DNA from: Saccharomycopsis crataegensis
Taxonomy: Eukaryota; Ascomycota; Saccharomycetes; Ascoideales; Saccharomycopsidaceae
Direction of reading: 5' to 3'
Assembly (NCBI RefSeq): GCF_037102585.1
Contig: NW_027043829.1
Coordinates: 3,410,001 to 3,474,000 of the forward strand
DNA length: 64,000 nucleotides
In this document: one piece after another, positions 9,998-20,596 of the stretch
Layout: the number at the start of each line of letters is the position of its first letter
Position numbering within the stretch: position 1 is the first letter of the stretch
Made by a program: the position numbers and the translations under genes
The notes under the pieces: model-generated
The model's input: only the letters and a program-made list of their open reading frames with translations
The model's database searches: none
Told to the model about the DNA's origin: nothing

Positions 9998-12172
9998 TTA
10001 GTCGGAAAAGAAACTCTTTGCAATTCCCCACTTCTTCTTCAATTCTTCATGCTCTATACTAACAGATTCGTACTCTCGCTTACTTTCCTTAAATTGCTTG
10101 TCTAAGTTATTCAATTGCTCTTCTAAGAACCTATTGGCCTCCATTACCTCCAAGTTCCTTTCCATAGTTCTTCTGATTTCTTCTTCAAGATCAAGATCTA
10201 ATTCTTCCTTTGCCTTGAGCTTTTCAATCATATCTCCCGATTTTCCTTCTTCAGATGTCATTTCCTCAATTTCTTTTAATTGATTTGCTTGTTCAGATTC
10301 CAATTCCAGTATTTTCTCTTCTAATTGGGAGATTTCTTGCTTCAAATCGCTATTTTCATCTTCTAAATTCGCCAAATTAACTTTTCCCTGAATCATTTCG
10401 TTGGCAACTTCGACGTGTTCTTTATTTAACATAGCATAAGATTGTTCTAATTTTCTGATTTCTCTTGTTAGCTGGGCGTTTTTGGTTCTGAGAGTCTCTA
10501 TTTCTTCTTCCCTTTCCTTCTCTAGTTTATAAATTTCCTCGTGCTCACTTTCGTATTTCTTTAAGGTCATTGGAAGAATCTTGATCTTCATGGCGTCTTG
10601 GACCAACTCATTAACCCTGTAAGAGTTTGCACTGTTGTTGACATTATTTGTGTTAGCTGAACCAGCACCAAACGTAAATGGGTTGGCGGCATATTCCTCG
10701 GTATTATCATCAATAATATAATACTCGAATAATTTATCTTTCAAATACTCCAATAATTGATCAAAATTGAATTGTAGTAATTTATCCTCATTCTTCATCA
10801 TTAGAGCAATAGCGAATTTCAAACTTGACTCGATCCCTTCCGCAAGTATCACATCAAAAATTCTAATCACAATATCCAATGGGAACTTGTAAGCAAACAT
10901 CGTCAAAAACCACTGAGAAGCATACATCGATGATTTGATTCCTTGTCTCATCAAATGCAAATGTAACTTAGGAGACATGTCCTCTAATAATCTTTCAAAT
11001 TGATATAATATTAGGTGCAATCCTGGCATATCTGGTAAATAAAACTCTCTTAACCCGTAAACCTTCATCAATTTTGTCATCAAACAAAATGCTTCACTTT
11101 CATTCATATTCATTAATAAAGGCACTGCGATAAACGCCATACCTTGAGTGTAACCAACCTCACTATCAAACAATGAGTACGCCTTGATAATGTTAAATAG
11201 GCTATCTGACTTATCAGACATGCTATTATCCGTAACAAATCTTGTTCTTGATAGGTCTTTTTTGATTTGTTTTTCATGGTTGCTAGGTTCCAAAATAATA
11301 GAAGTGTAAATGTCCTCGAGACCATAAGATTTTGAATTGATCATTACTTGCCAGAGAAGACCTCTAAGCTTACTTGGAATACCGTTAGTCAATTCCCGGT
11401 ACAATTTAACGGGATCTTTTGCAACACAATCATTATAATCATTAATGATCAACGACCAGAAGTCCCAGTCAATATAGTCTGATTGATTTGAGTCTGAGCC
11501 ATGGCTTTCAATATTTTTCTGGAACTCGTTGAACAAGGTTTTCAAAGTATTTGTACCTAATTGTATTTGTTCTTGTTCTTTAGCGTCTAAAGCGTTAAAA
11601 CATGCCTGATTTCCTTCATTCCGTGAAAGCAAAAGTTTGTAGCTGATAATCTCCCCTTTTTCGTCCTGGAATCCGTATCCATTCTTTATGGGTGGTTGTT
11701 GCGATGTATTCGAAGGCTTTCCTGTGAGCCAGTTGGTAAAGCTGCTGGTAAAGCCTGGTTTTTTAGCAGCTAGACTGGAGTTCTCACTACTCGCATCCTT
11801 TTCCCTGGCTGAAAACGCTACAGAAAAAGCAGAAGTATCTTCTGTTGGGTATCCTGATTGGTGTGAGTTGATTGTTGCCTTATCTAATTGCAGTTGGATG
11901 TCCTGCATATCATCATCATACTTGTCATCCAGAAGAATTTCTTTACTGTCATTATTGTGCTGAAGTCTCTTTATTGGGGATGTGAATTCTTCATCCTCTT
12001 CTTCCTCATCATCATCCATATACTCTGATTTGAGTGACTTTAACTTGGCGTTCACCTTATTCAATAAGTCCTCGTCTGACAGATCATCCTCGTCATCACT
12101 AAATGGTTTCTTGGTAACAGCCTTCTTGTCCACAAAAGTGGTATCCTCGAACTCACTATCACTTTTGCTCAT
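9998..12172 (-). CDS. GYP5: Rab GTPase-activating protein with TBC domain and coiled coil
   Basis: TBC-domain GAP of the Gyp5/Gyl1 type, which acts on Ypt1 and Sec4 in ER-to-Golgi and polarised exocytic traffic. The 724-residue protein has an acidic disordered N-terminus (1-190), a TBC domain (about 265-480) and a long C-terminal coiled coil (about 540-715, Glu/Lys/Leu-rich). The two catalytic fingers are present: IKKDLSRT (Arg finger) and YTQGM (Gln finger), so it should be active, unlike Gyl1-like paralogues that can lack the Arg. RGLLWQ is the TBC entry motif. It shares a 688-bp divergent spacer with GCD1. Confidence 0.88.
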   Translation of the reverse strand: MSKSDSEFEDTTFVDKKAVTKKPFSDDEDDLSDEDLLNKVNAKLKSLKSEYMDDDEEEEDEEFTSPIKRLQHNNDSKEILLDDKYDDDMQDIQLQLDKATINSHQSGYPTEDTSAFSVAFSAREKDASSENSSLAAKKPGFTSSFTNWLTGKPSNTSQQPPIKNGYGFQDEKGEIISYKLLLSRNEGNQACFNALDAKEQEQIQLGTNTLKTLFNEFQKNIESHGSDSNQSDYIDWDFWSLIINDYNDCVAKDPVKLYRELTNGIPSKLRGLLWQVMINSKSYGLEDIYTSIILEPSNHEKQIKKDLSRTRFVTDNSMSDKSDSLFNIIKAYSLFDSEVGYTQGMAFIAVPLLMNMNESEAFCLMTKLMKVYGLREFYLPDMPGLHLILYQFERLLEDMSPKLHLHLMRQGIKSSMYASQWFLTMFAYKFPLDIVIRIFDVILAEGIESSLKFAIALMMKNEDKLLQFNFDQLLEYLKDKLFEYYIIDDNTEEYAANPFTFGAGSANTNNVNNSANSYRVNELVQDAMKIKILPMTLKKYESEHEEIYKLEKEREEEIETLRTKNAQLTREIRKLEQSYAMLNKEHVEVANEMIQGKVNLANLEDENSDLKQEISQLEEKILELESEQANQLKEIEEMTSEEGKSGDMIEKLKAKEELDLDLEEEIRRTMERNLEVMEANRFLEEQLNNLDKQFKESKREYESVSIEHEELKKKWGIAKSFFSD

Positions 12173-12860
12173 GATTATTTCTTATCTCTTGTGATATTTT
12201 TGTATCTAGGATGAACCTCCGTCTGTGATGAATCCAGTTAAGAAAATGACAGGTACACAAAAAAATTAGCACCACACCAATAACAATAATAATCCCACTA
12301 GGACTCTTTCAATGAAAATGGAAAATAAAATAAAAAAACAAACAAAGGCACCAAACAAACAAAAAAAAGAAAATGTCCTTTGGAAAGTTCAAACAGCGAT
12401 TATTTTCTTGATATTCCTTGTTTTCGTAAAAAGTTTTGTCGTGAACAAGTGAAACTGACCGATGATGTTTGAATCCATGGATTTGCACACAAAGAGAAAA
12501 ATCTGATTATTTTATCACGTGTGATATCATGTGCTGCTCATTTCACTTGTGGTTGAAAGCTGCTGATTCTCAAGTCTCGACTCTCTTTTCCATAAAGATG
12601 ATTGAATAATATGTACGGTAAAAGAGTTTTACTATTGTGACTTTTGCCTTTCAATATCTGTCTCCAGTATCAGTTGTTTATTATTGTAGTTTAGGCTTGT
12701 ATAATATGCTAAGGGCACGCCCCACCAAAGCGTGGAACAGAGAGAAAAAAAAAAAAAAATTTTAAAGGCAAACACACTCATAGTTCATCTGCGAAATCAT
12801 TTTCTTCCTGATCTCTGAACCTTTTTCATTATATCTTATTTATTTATTTATTTATTTACA
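12173..12860. other. divergent promoter region GYP5/GCD1
   Basis: Bidirectional spacer with A-rich tracts, a Cbf1-type ATCACGTG centred at 12518 inside a longer imperfect palindrome (ATCACGTGTGAT), and a TTTA/TTTAT-type microsatellite that runs to the base before the GCD1 start (about 12836-12857), so the GCD1 leader is pure A/T. No RNA gene seen. Confidence 0.55.
12514..12521. promoter_or_regulatory. Cbf1-type site ATCACGTG
   Basis: RTCACRTG match about equally far from the two divergent genes (342 bp from the GYP5 ATG, 340 bp from the GCD1 ATG), within ATCACGTGTGAT. A second E-box-like CATGTG lies 8 bp on. Motif-based call. Confidence 0.4.
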
Positions 12861-14285
12861 ATGGAATTCCAGGTGGTAATTTGCTGTGGGAAGGGTAAGA
12901 ACCTCTCTCCTTTCTCTTCGGTGCGTCAGAATGGTATTCCAAAGGCTCTTATACCAATTGCCAATCGTCCAATGATTCATTACAGTTTGGAATGGTGTGA
13001 TAGTGCTCCATTCCATTCGGTCATTGTGGTCACTGATACCTCTTCTAAAGATGCTGTTACTGGTGCCGTAAAGAAATATGAAGAAAAAAGAAATAAGGAA
13101 TTGTTTAGTCAAGTAGAAGTTGTGGGTCTTGACATTGAAGGCACAGGAAGTATCGTGAAAGCGTTAACTGATCAAGGAAAGATCACTAGAGACTTTGTGT
13201 TGTTGTCGTGTGATTTTGTGACTGATCTTCCTCCTCAGATATTCATTGAACAATATCGTAACCGTGGGGAAAATGATATTGGGATGTGTACTTACTATAA
13301 GAACAATTTTACCACCATCGATGAAAAAAAGAGTAATTTGAAGAGATATTATACTTGTTATACCACAGATAAATACGGGGAGAACCACTTGTTGGATATT
13401 TACTCTAAGTCATCGATCGAGAAAACCAAATTCTTGAACCTTAGAACACAAATGGTGTGGCGTAACCCAAAGGTTAAAGTTTCTTCAAAATTGTTGGATT
13501 CATTTATTTACTTTTGTTCACTTAAAACTATACAAATTTTGGCAGAAGAAGATTACGACTTTGAATACAAGTCATGCACCAAGATCATGAGAGATTTGGC
13601 CAGACGTTCATGGCGTCATACCGTTCCAAAAGAGTCCATTAACATGTTCATATTGCCAGATGAATGTACATTTGCTCGTTCTTCTAATTTATCTATTTAT
13701 TTGGAAGCTAATAGATGGATCATGCAAAATGAACATATGGAAAACATCAAAAAAATCCAGGCTGGTCAAATGGCTCCTCCACTAGGTAAAAAGGACAAAA
13801 ATTCACCAAATGTCGGTCCAGAATCCCAAATTGGGCCAGAAACTACGATTGAAGAAAAAACCAATATCAAGAAAACTATCATTGGTGCCAATTGTAAAAT
13901 CGATAAAAGATGTCGTATTGCTGGGTCAGTTATTTTAGATAATGTGACCATTCAAGATGACGTATTTTTGGAAAATTGCATAATTGGTGAAAAGGTGACA
14001 ATTGAATCAAAGGTCAAATTGATCAATTGTAATGTGGAAAATGGTTACACTGTTGCAAAGGGAAAGAACCTTAAAGGTGAAACCTTGTTACAAATCCAGT
14101 TGGCGAACTTTGATCCTGAAGGCCTTTTTGAATTGAGCGGACCTGGTCTTACTATTGGTGACTCAGCAATCACTGATGACGATGAAGGTGATGATGATGA
14201 TGATGATGATGATGACGACGAAAGTGATAATTTCATTGAAGATTTCGACGAAGATTTGGAAGGTGATGACTTGTTTGATCGCTAA
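12861..14285 (+). CDS. GCD1: translation initiation factor eIF2B, gamma subunit
   Basis: Catalytic-subcomplex partner of Gcd6 (eIF2B epsilon) in the guanine nucleotide exchange factor for eIF2, and a general-control repressor of GCN4. The 474-residue protein is nucleotidyltransferase-like at the N-terminus: FQVVICCGKGKNLSPFS, then GIPKALIPIANRPMIHYSLEW, the pyrophosphorylase-like signature. It has left-handed beta-helix hexapeptide repeats at about 320-400 (IGPETTIEEKTNIKKTIIGA, then IAGSVILDNVTI). The C-terminus ends in a long Asp tract and acidic tail not required by the fold. It is shorter than S. cerevisiae Gcd1 (578). The ATG lies directly after an A/T-only repeat leader. Confidence 0.93.
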   Translation: MEFQVVICCGKGKNLSPFSSVRQNGIPKALIPIANRPMIHYSLEWCDSAPFHSVIVVTDTSSKDAVTGAVKKYEEKRNKELFSQVEVVGLDIEGTGSIVKALTDQGKITRDFVLLSCDFVTDLPPQIFIEQYRNRGENDIGMCTYYKNNFTTIDEKKSNLKRYYTCYTTDKYGENHLLDIYSKSSIEKTKFLNLRTQMVWRNPKVKVSSKLLDSFIYFCSLKTIQILAEEDYDFEYKSCTKIMRDLARRSWRHTVPKESINMFILPDECTFARSSNLSIYLEANRWIMQNEHMENIKKIQAGQMAPPLGKKDKNSPNVGPESQIGPETTIEEKTNIKKTIIGANCKIDKRCRIAGSVILDNVTIQDDVFLENCIIGEKVTIESKVKLINCNVENGYTVAKGKNLKGETLLQIQLANFDPEGLFELSGPGLTIGDSAITDDDEGDDDDDDDDDDESDNFIEDFDEDLEGDDLFDR

Positions 14286-15015
14286 GTCCATTTGGCATTT
14301 TAAATAATAAACGAAACGATTCTTTTTCTTTTTTTTCTCTTGTAGTATTGAGTCATATGTTCCAACAAAATCAACTGCAAAATAAAATAAAATAATCTTG
14401 TTTGAGCTGCCAGAAAGAGAAAATGCTTGTGTATAAGTAATCCAATCATCGAGGAGTAAGAAGTTGCTTTGCTATTTAACAAAAAAAAAAAAAAAAAGAG
14501 TCCATGACTTTTTTTTTGTACTGAATTCATCTCTACGACATTTATTATTTCAAGGTAGAATCATTAGATTAAACTAAAAATCATTCAATAATTAAAAATA
14601 AGATTGCAAGCAATTAAGAATTATAAAGCAAGAAAAGAAAGCATGAAAAATCAGGATAAAAAAGATCAGAATAGATAAGAAAAAGATCAGAATATATAAG
14701 AAAAACCAAAAGATTCTCTATTGTCGTTTTGCTCATCATAAAATGTGATGTAAGCGAAATATTGAAAAGCGCGCGCGCGCGTGTGTATGTTGTTGATGCA
14801 TTGCGTGGAATGAGGGTTTGATTGGATTTGAAAAATTAAGATAGGTTGGTATTCTAAGAAGTGAATCAACAGGAAGAGTGACTAAAACATGGAAAAACAG
14901 AATCTTGAAAAAGATTTCATAAGAAATATGATAAAATAAAGAGAGATAAGAACGACGTTGGGATATATTTTTTCGTTTAATGAAGCAAATTGGGATCTCT
15001 AAGAGAGCAAGTATC
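14286..15015. other. convergent 3' spacer with Z-DNA-prone tract
   Basis: 730 bp between the stop codons of GCD1 and the MFS gene. It holds A/T runs (14480-14497), purine-rich DNA and an alternating GC/GT run (14769-14790). Small frames here are not gene-like. Confidence 0.55.
14769..14790. repeat. alternating purine-pyrimidine tract (GC)6 then GT
   Basis: Twenty-two bases alternate strictly between purine and pyrimidine, starting with six GC steps and continuing GTGTGTATGT. CpG-rich runs of this kind are very rare in such AT-rich DNA and form Z-DNA easily under negative supercoiling. It sits between two convergent transcription units. Confidence 0.8.
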
Positions 15016-17121
15016 TTAAACTTGTTCTGCAGCCACTGGACCACCAACTTTCTCCGATTTTCTGGTCAATTGTTTTTCCAATCTGTTCAATTCTTGGGCT
15101 TCAGCCGCTTCTTTAGCAGCTTCAGCCGCTTTCTGTTTCATCACCGCAGCGTAACTGAAGCGGGAACCTGCTCTTAGCTTTGGACCGTATTTGGCGAAAA
15201 CCCATGGGATAGGAACCATAGCGACAGCGATGAAGGCAAAGATTGATGAAGCCCAGCCAATATGAACATTTTCATACATTTGAACGGTGAATAAAGGGAA
15301 AACAGATGCCAAGATATAACGCAAGAAGTTGTTAGCAGCGATGGCAGAAGCCACAGAAATTGGTGGGTACGAAAGGGAGAAGTATGTGATGGTACTAAAG
15401 AAAATAAGAATCAAACCAAACCCAAATGGAACCCCGCCAATAATTGGGACAATCCAGTGCACAGATTCACGACCACTCCATCCAACCCAGAATAAGCCAA
15501 TTGGCAAAAAGATGGCACCGATCTTGGCTGGCAATAAACGAGTTTCTGGTACTGGAGGACTAAAGACGCCATTTTTGAAAAGAGGAGAAGATCCGTCTTC
15601 ATTTTTCTTCCAGAAAACACATTTGACCAAGTACAAGTATAAAAGCATACCGAAAACTAAACCAACACCAATACCAAGGAATGGCAAGCCAGAGTTACCA
15701 AGACTCATCTTATAAACGCCCCTGAAAATCACTGGATAAGCTTCAAAGAATCCAAACAACACAGCAAAGATGAAAGCAGACCAGATAGAAAACACCAAAA
15801 CGATTGGTTCAACAGCCAACATAACACATGGCTTGGTGATGTAAAGCGAGATGATTTCTTTCACGTAGTCGGAAAGGTTAATATCAGGCTTAGCAACCTT
15901 AATACCTCTTTTTTTAGCTCTTTTTTCCAAAAGCACTGGTTTATAGGTTTCTGGACAAAGTGTTAAAAAAGGCAAAAGACCAGCACCGAAAAACAAATCA
16001 ATCCACATTGTCCATTTCCAAGATTCCTTTTCCACGGCATAGCCACCAATAACTGGACCAACAATTGGACCAGCAAATGGAGCCATACAGAAGAAACTCA
16101 TAGCGACTTCAATTTCGTCTAAAGCCCACATGTCAACAATTGTACCACTGGCGACAGCAAGAGCAGGAGATCCAACTAAACCAGCAAAGAAACGAAGCAC
16201 AAGAACTTCTCTGATTTTTTTGGAAAACCCAACACCAAGGGTGAAAATCAAGGAAATTGGGAAAGATGTTAAATAAACAATTCTTCTACCGTACAATTCT
16301 GATAAAGGAGCAGCAATCATAGGGCCAAATGATAACCCAAGAACATAGAACGTTAACCCAGAAATTGCCAATTCTTGGGAGGCCATACCACGCTCAACCA
16401 TATCAAAGATCCCACAAGTATATAGAGAGGAGCCAAAAGTAACCACGAGAGCTGTGAATGCAGTGGTCATTGTGACAAACCACTTCTTTAGAGGGGACCA
16501 ATTTTGAGGATTTTCTGGGTCCTTTGGTCCATCCCAGTCCAATTTTTCAAGAGGAATGGCCTCTTCATTGATACTGGTTTCCTCAGTTGGTTGATTAGAT
16601 AACGCCTGTTTGACTTCAGAGAGTCTTCTTTCGGTAGTTCTAACTCTTGAGATTCTAGAAATTTCTCTGTGTAAGGCACTATCAAGATTTCCCAATTGAG
16701 GCAATTCCTCACTTGAATCACCAGTGTATTTCAAGGCCTCGTCGGTGTCTGAATCAGAGTCGGAATGTAAACCAGAATTAGTCACGGTCCCTTTGCTGCT
16801 TGGGTTTGCGACATCATCATGATTAGTCACCGGCTTCTGGATAGCAGGCTCGCTCTGAGCTGTTATTGTGCTGATCGAGTTATTGTCTGTGATATCACTT
16901 TCTGGTTGCTGTCTGTCGGTGAATCTTTCGTTATTGTCATTTGATGTTTCGAGTTCAATGGAGTCTCTTTCAGAAGCAGTTTCATAATTAGATGAGTGAG
17001 CAAAAGACCCAGTTGATTCACTATTTGGTAAATTGGTAGACGATGACGCAGTGGAAGCCTGAGATTGGAAGGCTTTTTTGATCTGCTCCTCATCTGCTTT
17101 GTTGGCACCAAAGAGAGACAT
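15016..17121 (-). CDS. MFS drug/polyamine:H+ antiporter, DHA1 family
   Basis: Twelve-helix major facilitator of the fungal DHA1 group that includes Tpo1-4, Flr1 and Yhk8. From the ATG at 17121 it is 701 residues: a 190-residue Ser/Asn/Glu-rich cytosolic N-terminus, then the DHA1 entry motif DPENPQNWSPLKKW, and membrane helices throughout the rest. APLSELYGRRIVY is the loop 2-3 MFS motif A; PFAGPIVGPVIGGY is antiporter motif C; CPETYKPVLLEKRAKKRG is the family's central-loop marker. The C-terminus is Ala/Glu/Lys-rich. The open frame reaches 17169 but without an ATG. Substrate cannot be told from sequence; the TPO/YHK8 branch seems closer than FLR1. Confidence 0.88.
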   Translation of the reverse strand: MSLFGANKADEEQIKKAFQSQASTASSSTNLPNSESTGSFAHSSNYETASERDSIELETSNDNNERFTDRQQPESDITDNNSISTITAQSEPAIQKPVTNHDDVANPSSKGTVTNSGLHSDSDSDTDEALKYTGDSSEELPQLGNLDSALHREISRISRVRTTERRLSEVKQALSNQPTEETSINEEAIPLEKLDWDGPKDPENPQNWSPLKKWFVTMTTAFTALVVTFGSSLYTCGIFDMVERGMASQELAISGLTFYVLGLSFGPMIAAPLSELYGRRIVYLTSFPISLIFTLGVGFSKKIREVLVLRFFAGLVGSPALAVASGTIVDMWALDEIEVAMSFFCMAPFAGPIVGPVIGGYAVEKESWKWTMWIDLFFGAGLLPFLTLCPETYKPVLLEKRAKKRGIKVAKPDINLSDYVKEIISLYITKPCVMLAVEPIVLVFSIWSAFIFAVLFGFFEAYPVIFRGVYKMSLGNSGLPFLGIGVGLVFGMLLYLYLVKCVFWKKNEDGSSPLFKNGVFSPPVPETRLLPAKIGAIFLPIGLFWVGWSGRESVHWIVPIIGGVPFGFGLILIFFSTITYFSLSYPPISVASAIAANNFLRYILASVFPLFTVQMYENVHIGWASSIFAFIAVAMVPIPWVFAKYGPKLRAGSRFSYAAVMKQKAAEAAKEAAEAQELNRLEKQLTRKSEKVGGPVAAEQV

Positions 17122-20121
17122 TGTTATGATGTTGTTTGTTTGCTTTTTAGGGGCAGGGAAAAAAATCACTGAAAATACTAAGTTGGGACCTTAGCAAAAT
17201 ATATTAGAATTGAAGGATAAATGATAGGGATTATGGCACAAATAATATCCTGTTGCCTTTTTCACGAAATGAGTATAGGAGTTACTCTTTATGATAAAAG
17301 CAAGAATGGTGTGAATTAAATTCCGTAGATTAAAGATGGTTGATAATTAGAAGAATCCACAAGATAATTTCTTTCTTCTTATTCCTTGGCCTAGGTTTAA
17401 TGCCAGACTATCTAAAAAAAAAATTTCAAAAAAGGGTATTGGTGGAAGTTATGGACAGGGTCAAAAAAAAGGGACTCCCTTATTTATTTATACTTGATGA
17501 ACAATGTAGGTTCTGGCCACACGGAAAAGGAAAAAAAAAAAAAAGGAAAAAAAAAAGGAAAAATTGTAAAGAAAAAGGATATTTTTTTTCCTTGTGTGTG
17601 CGTTGGGTTGCAGGTGCAACGGTAAACTCTATGATCTTCCTACGCTAATGAAACTAGCCCCCAATATAGAAACCATTGCGGTGGTGGCGAGATCACTAGC
17701 AGAGGTTGTGCCTTTCAATGGTTATATTCTGAAAGTCCCCTCCCTCTCTTGTTACTACTGCCCCGGTGTTTCTTCGACAACCATCTCTATCTCTGCATCA
17801 TGCACATTCACTTTCCCAAAGCGCATTCTCACGGACAGTTTTGGGACCGGAGGTTTCCAGGTTTTTCTTACAACAAAAACAACAACAACAACAACAATAA
17901 CAAGAAAATGAGAAAACGGGTTTCCTTCATGTTATTTTTCACCAGCAATGTGCCATGGATAGACAGATGGCTGGGCCATATCAGAATCACTGGTCTTTTG
18001 GCCACTTATTTTGCGGGACTGGACGCCAGATGTGCGTTGTTTTTTGTTGTAAGGATGCTGGGGCAATGATCCTGGTTGCCATGAAGACGATGACAAATTG
18101 TTGGCCGCCCGTGCGTCGGTGTGAAAAACAACTTCCGTTGCCGAGGGCAGCCCAACCGCCTTCCGATCCGATTTCCTTCTGTGAGAAGTTTAATCCCAAT
18201 ATGACACAACCTGGTGAACCACAGCCTGGTTATATTTATATCCAATAATACCTATACATCCTGAGACGGTTGGGCCTTGCATACGTCAAAAAATGTGACT
18301 GTAACTATTGGGAACTCCCCCAGAATATTTCACTGAGATCTGGAAACTTGCCATATAGGTGGTGTTATTGAGTTGCCATCATTAATTGGAAATTCAGGCA
18401 TATTAGGACTAAGGAAACAATACTTAAGTAATCGCCATAGCGTTCAAAGTATCGTAAAAAAAAAAAAAAAACCCCCCGCAAAGTTGTGCAACATCACGGT
18501 AGTTATGGGTAACATAAATTTGTTAAAATCGAATAATCACTGTCAATAATGCAGTACTATAAAGTTGTCAAAAAACCAAGAACCTTGCTTTAAAAATTAA
18601 TCACATCATCAGTTAAAAAAAAAAACTCAATAATTATTAAGGGAAGAGGTTGTACTGTAAAGACATAACGTAACATGTCAACTTGATTAAATGGTGACTA
18701 GAATATAAAAGAAATGGGATGCTGTCCTATAAAAAGATGGTTACACACTATATAATCCTGGTAACGAACCACTATTCATATCCGGGGCTCGTCCTCATTC
18801 TTTACAACTATTGTAATAAAATAAAGTATTGATTCTTATCTTCTCCGCAGACCACTGCAATATTTCAAATACAGAGTATTATCAATGTAGTAACCATCAA
18901 TATTGTGAAATATAATGCAAAAAGAATAAAGGGGAAAAAAAAAGAAAAAGAGGACATGAACTTCAAAAATATATCACAAAGTGTTATCAGATAAATGAAA
19001 TATCCCAGCACCATGTGTCTATCTCAAACGCCATCACACAACTAGGAATGTTAAGGGACAAATCAATCTCCACCAAAAACAAAAACAAATTGCTAAACTA
19101 AGTTGTACTCAAATTCAGACCTCTCAGACTCTATATCGCAATCAATTGAGACGAAAAAAAATTGTCTTTGTTTTGTTGTTAAGCACAAAGATCAACATAT
19201 GCTTTTTAATTGGTGGTATCATTAATGAAAATATGCTCATTAATATTCATCTGATGACTAACTGTTGAAAGTTGAGGTAATGCTTAATGCTCTGGTGTTT
19301 TTTTCAGTTGAAACAAAGAGTGACAAATTCTGTTTTGCTCTTTTCCCAAATTGTGGTTTCATTCCCATCAGGATAAAGTTTCAAAATTCTCCAGTGGAAA
19401 TTTCAAACTAAAAAATCTGCACCATATAATAAAATTGCAATTTTCCCTTTGGTAACTTGAATTATCAAGTTTTTTTATTAGTGACGTGACTAATATTTGA
19501 GAAACAAGTATATATGGATAAGAGAGTAATTCACAGTATCTGTCGGAGTGTACTACTGTGGCGGTTCTTTAGACTATGGATCACAGCTCATTGACGAATG
19601 ATGCTTGATCAATGTTAACTAACTCTGTACATTGATTGCTCCAATACAACACCAGTGGGCTGCAACCACTAAGCAATGTATATGGATATTACTATGTTTA
19701 GATTCTTCTGAACATAGATATAAAAGGGCTTTCATCTGTCATCATATGAAAGGAAGAATTAATTACTTGGAGGATAGAAGAATAATAACTCAATATTATT
19801 CGAAAAACTATCTACTAGAAGTAGACTAACAAATAAATGAACCAATCAACGACCCAAACTAATAACCAACTTTGTAATGGATACTTCATCTAATCTACAA
19901 TATCTATATTGCTTTACTTTTTCTACAGACCTACTGTGAATCTGGCTCATATGCTATTTAGGATATTTGTGGTTAATTAATAATTAACATATGATTAACT
20001 CATTCATCGATAATAATAACAGTAATTGGGCTAATGAATTAACTATTAACTTTTGGGTGCGCGTAGCAAAATAACAATATTCATGTATGTGCCTTCAAAA
20101 AAACCGCTCCCTTTTCAACAA
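17122..20121. other. 3.0-kb gene-poor region upstream of the MFS gene and tRNA-Lys
   Basis: No convincing protein gene. It contains A-rich tracts (17525-17580), a run of ACA trinucleotides (about 17872-17895), a GC-richer patch (17600-18240) with long but non-protein-like open frames, poly-A/poly-C at 18455-18477, a probable solo LTR (19541-19899) and a weaker LTR-like stretch (18651-18873). The left part must include the MFS promoter. Confidence 0.5.
19541..19899 (+). mobile_element. probable old solo LTR, copia-like
   Basis: The 359-bp stretch begins TGTCGGAGTG and ends TCTACA (TGT...ACA termini). It is flanked by GTATC on the left and ATATC on the right, a 5-bp target-site duplication with one mismatch. 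It has an internal TATA-like GATATAAAAGGGC and A/T-rich DNA after it, as LTRs do. It lies about 220 bp upstream of the tRNA-Lys gene; Ty1/copia-class elements prefer to insert upstream of Pol III genes (family knowledge). No internal region or partner LTR was seen in the window, so it would be a fossil left by LTR-LTR recombination. Confidence 0.4.
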
Positions 20122-20206
20122 GCCTCGCTAGCACAATCGGTAGTGCATTCGACTCTTAGCAATAGGCGTCATCGAAAGGTTGCGGGTTCGAGCCCCGCGT
20201 GGGGCT
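20122..20206 (+). tRNA. tRNA-Lys(CTT) with a 12-nt intron
   Basis: The acceptor stem GCCTCGC pairs with GTGGGGC, allowing two G-T pairs. D arm GCAC/GTGC encloses AATCGGTA, the anticodon stem is TTCGA/TCGAA, and the T arm is GCGGG-TTCGAGC-CCCGC. The 19-base anticodon loop contains CT-CTT-A, then 12 extra bases starting GCAATAGG, then the last loop base. This is the canonical position for a nuclear tRNA intron after base 37. A box TAGCACAATCGG and B box GGTTCGAGCCC are intact, and TTTT follows within 3 bases as the Pol III terminator. S. cerevisiae tRNA-Lys(CTT) has no intron, so this intron is a lineage trait. Confidence 0.93.
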
Positions 20207-20596
20207 TTTCTTTTCAACTTTTTTTCTGACTCAAAACAGTGCGCTAGCATTCACTTCTCCTCTTGCAAAATATTCCCTTAAATTGACAGCAGCCTTTTTT
20301 TTTTTTGTAGCTCTCAAGTTTTTAGATCTGAATCTTGAAAAGTAATGTTATCCTATTAGCAGAAATCTTGGAAAAAACTGTAATTATTTCAAATATTTAT
20401 ATACTAACTAACGGCAAAAATTGTAGCAAATTGATAGGAGGAAGATGGGGGCATACTTCACTTATTAGGGCATAAAAAGGAGCAAGAAATGCCAAAGAAA
20501 ATGTGAAACAATTTTTTTTTTTTTTTTTTTCATTGTTCTTGCTATTCATCATCTTCTTATACAATAGATTTGGTCTTCATGACTCAACCCATTCTT
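20207..20596. other. spacer between tRNA-Lys and DAP1
   Basis: 390 bp containing the Pol III terminator, poly-T tracts (20296-20306, 20513-20530) and the 3' flank of DAP1. Nothing else recognised. Confidence 0.5.

Noticed and set aside
17340-18260. Overlapping plus- and minus-strand frames of 60-106 codons
   Set aside because: Low-complexity Lys or Thr runs and no domain-like pattern; composition artefacts in the MFS upstream region.
18651-18873. Second LTR-like stretch (TGTACTG...ACA, TATA element)
   Set aside because: The flanking 5-mers (GAGGT/GAGTA) match poorly and no repeated copy is present, so the evidence is too weak.
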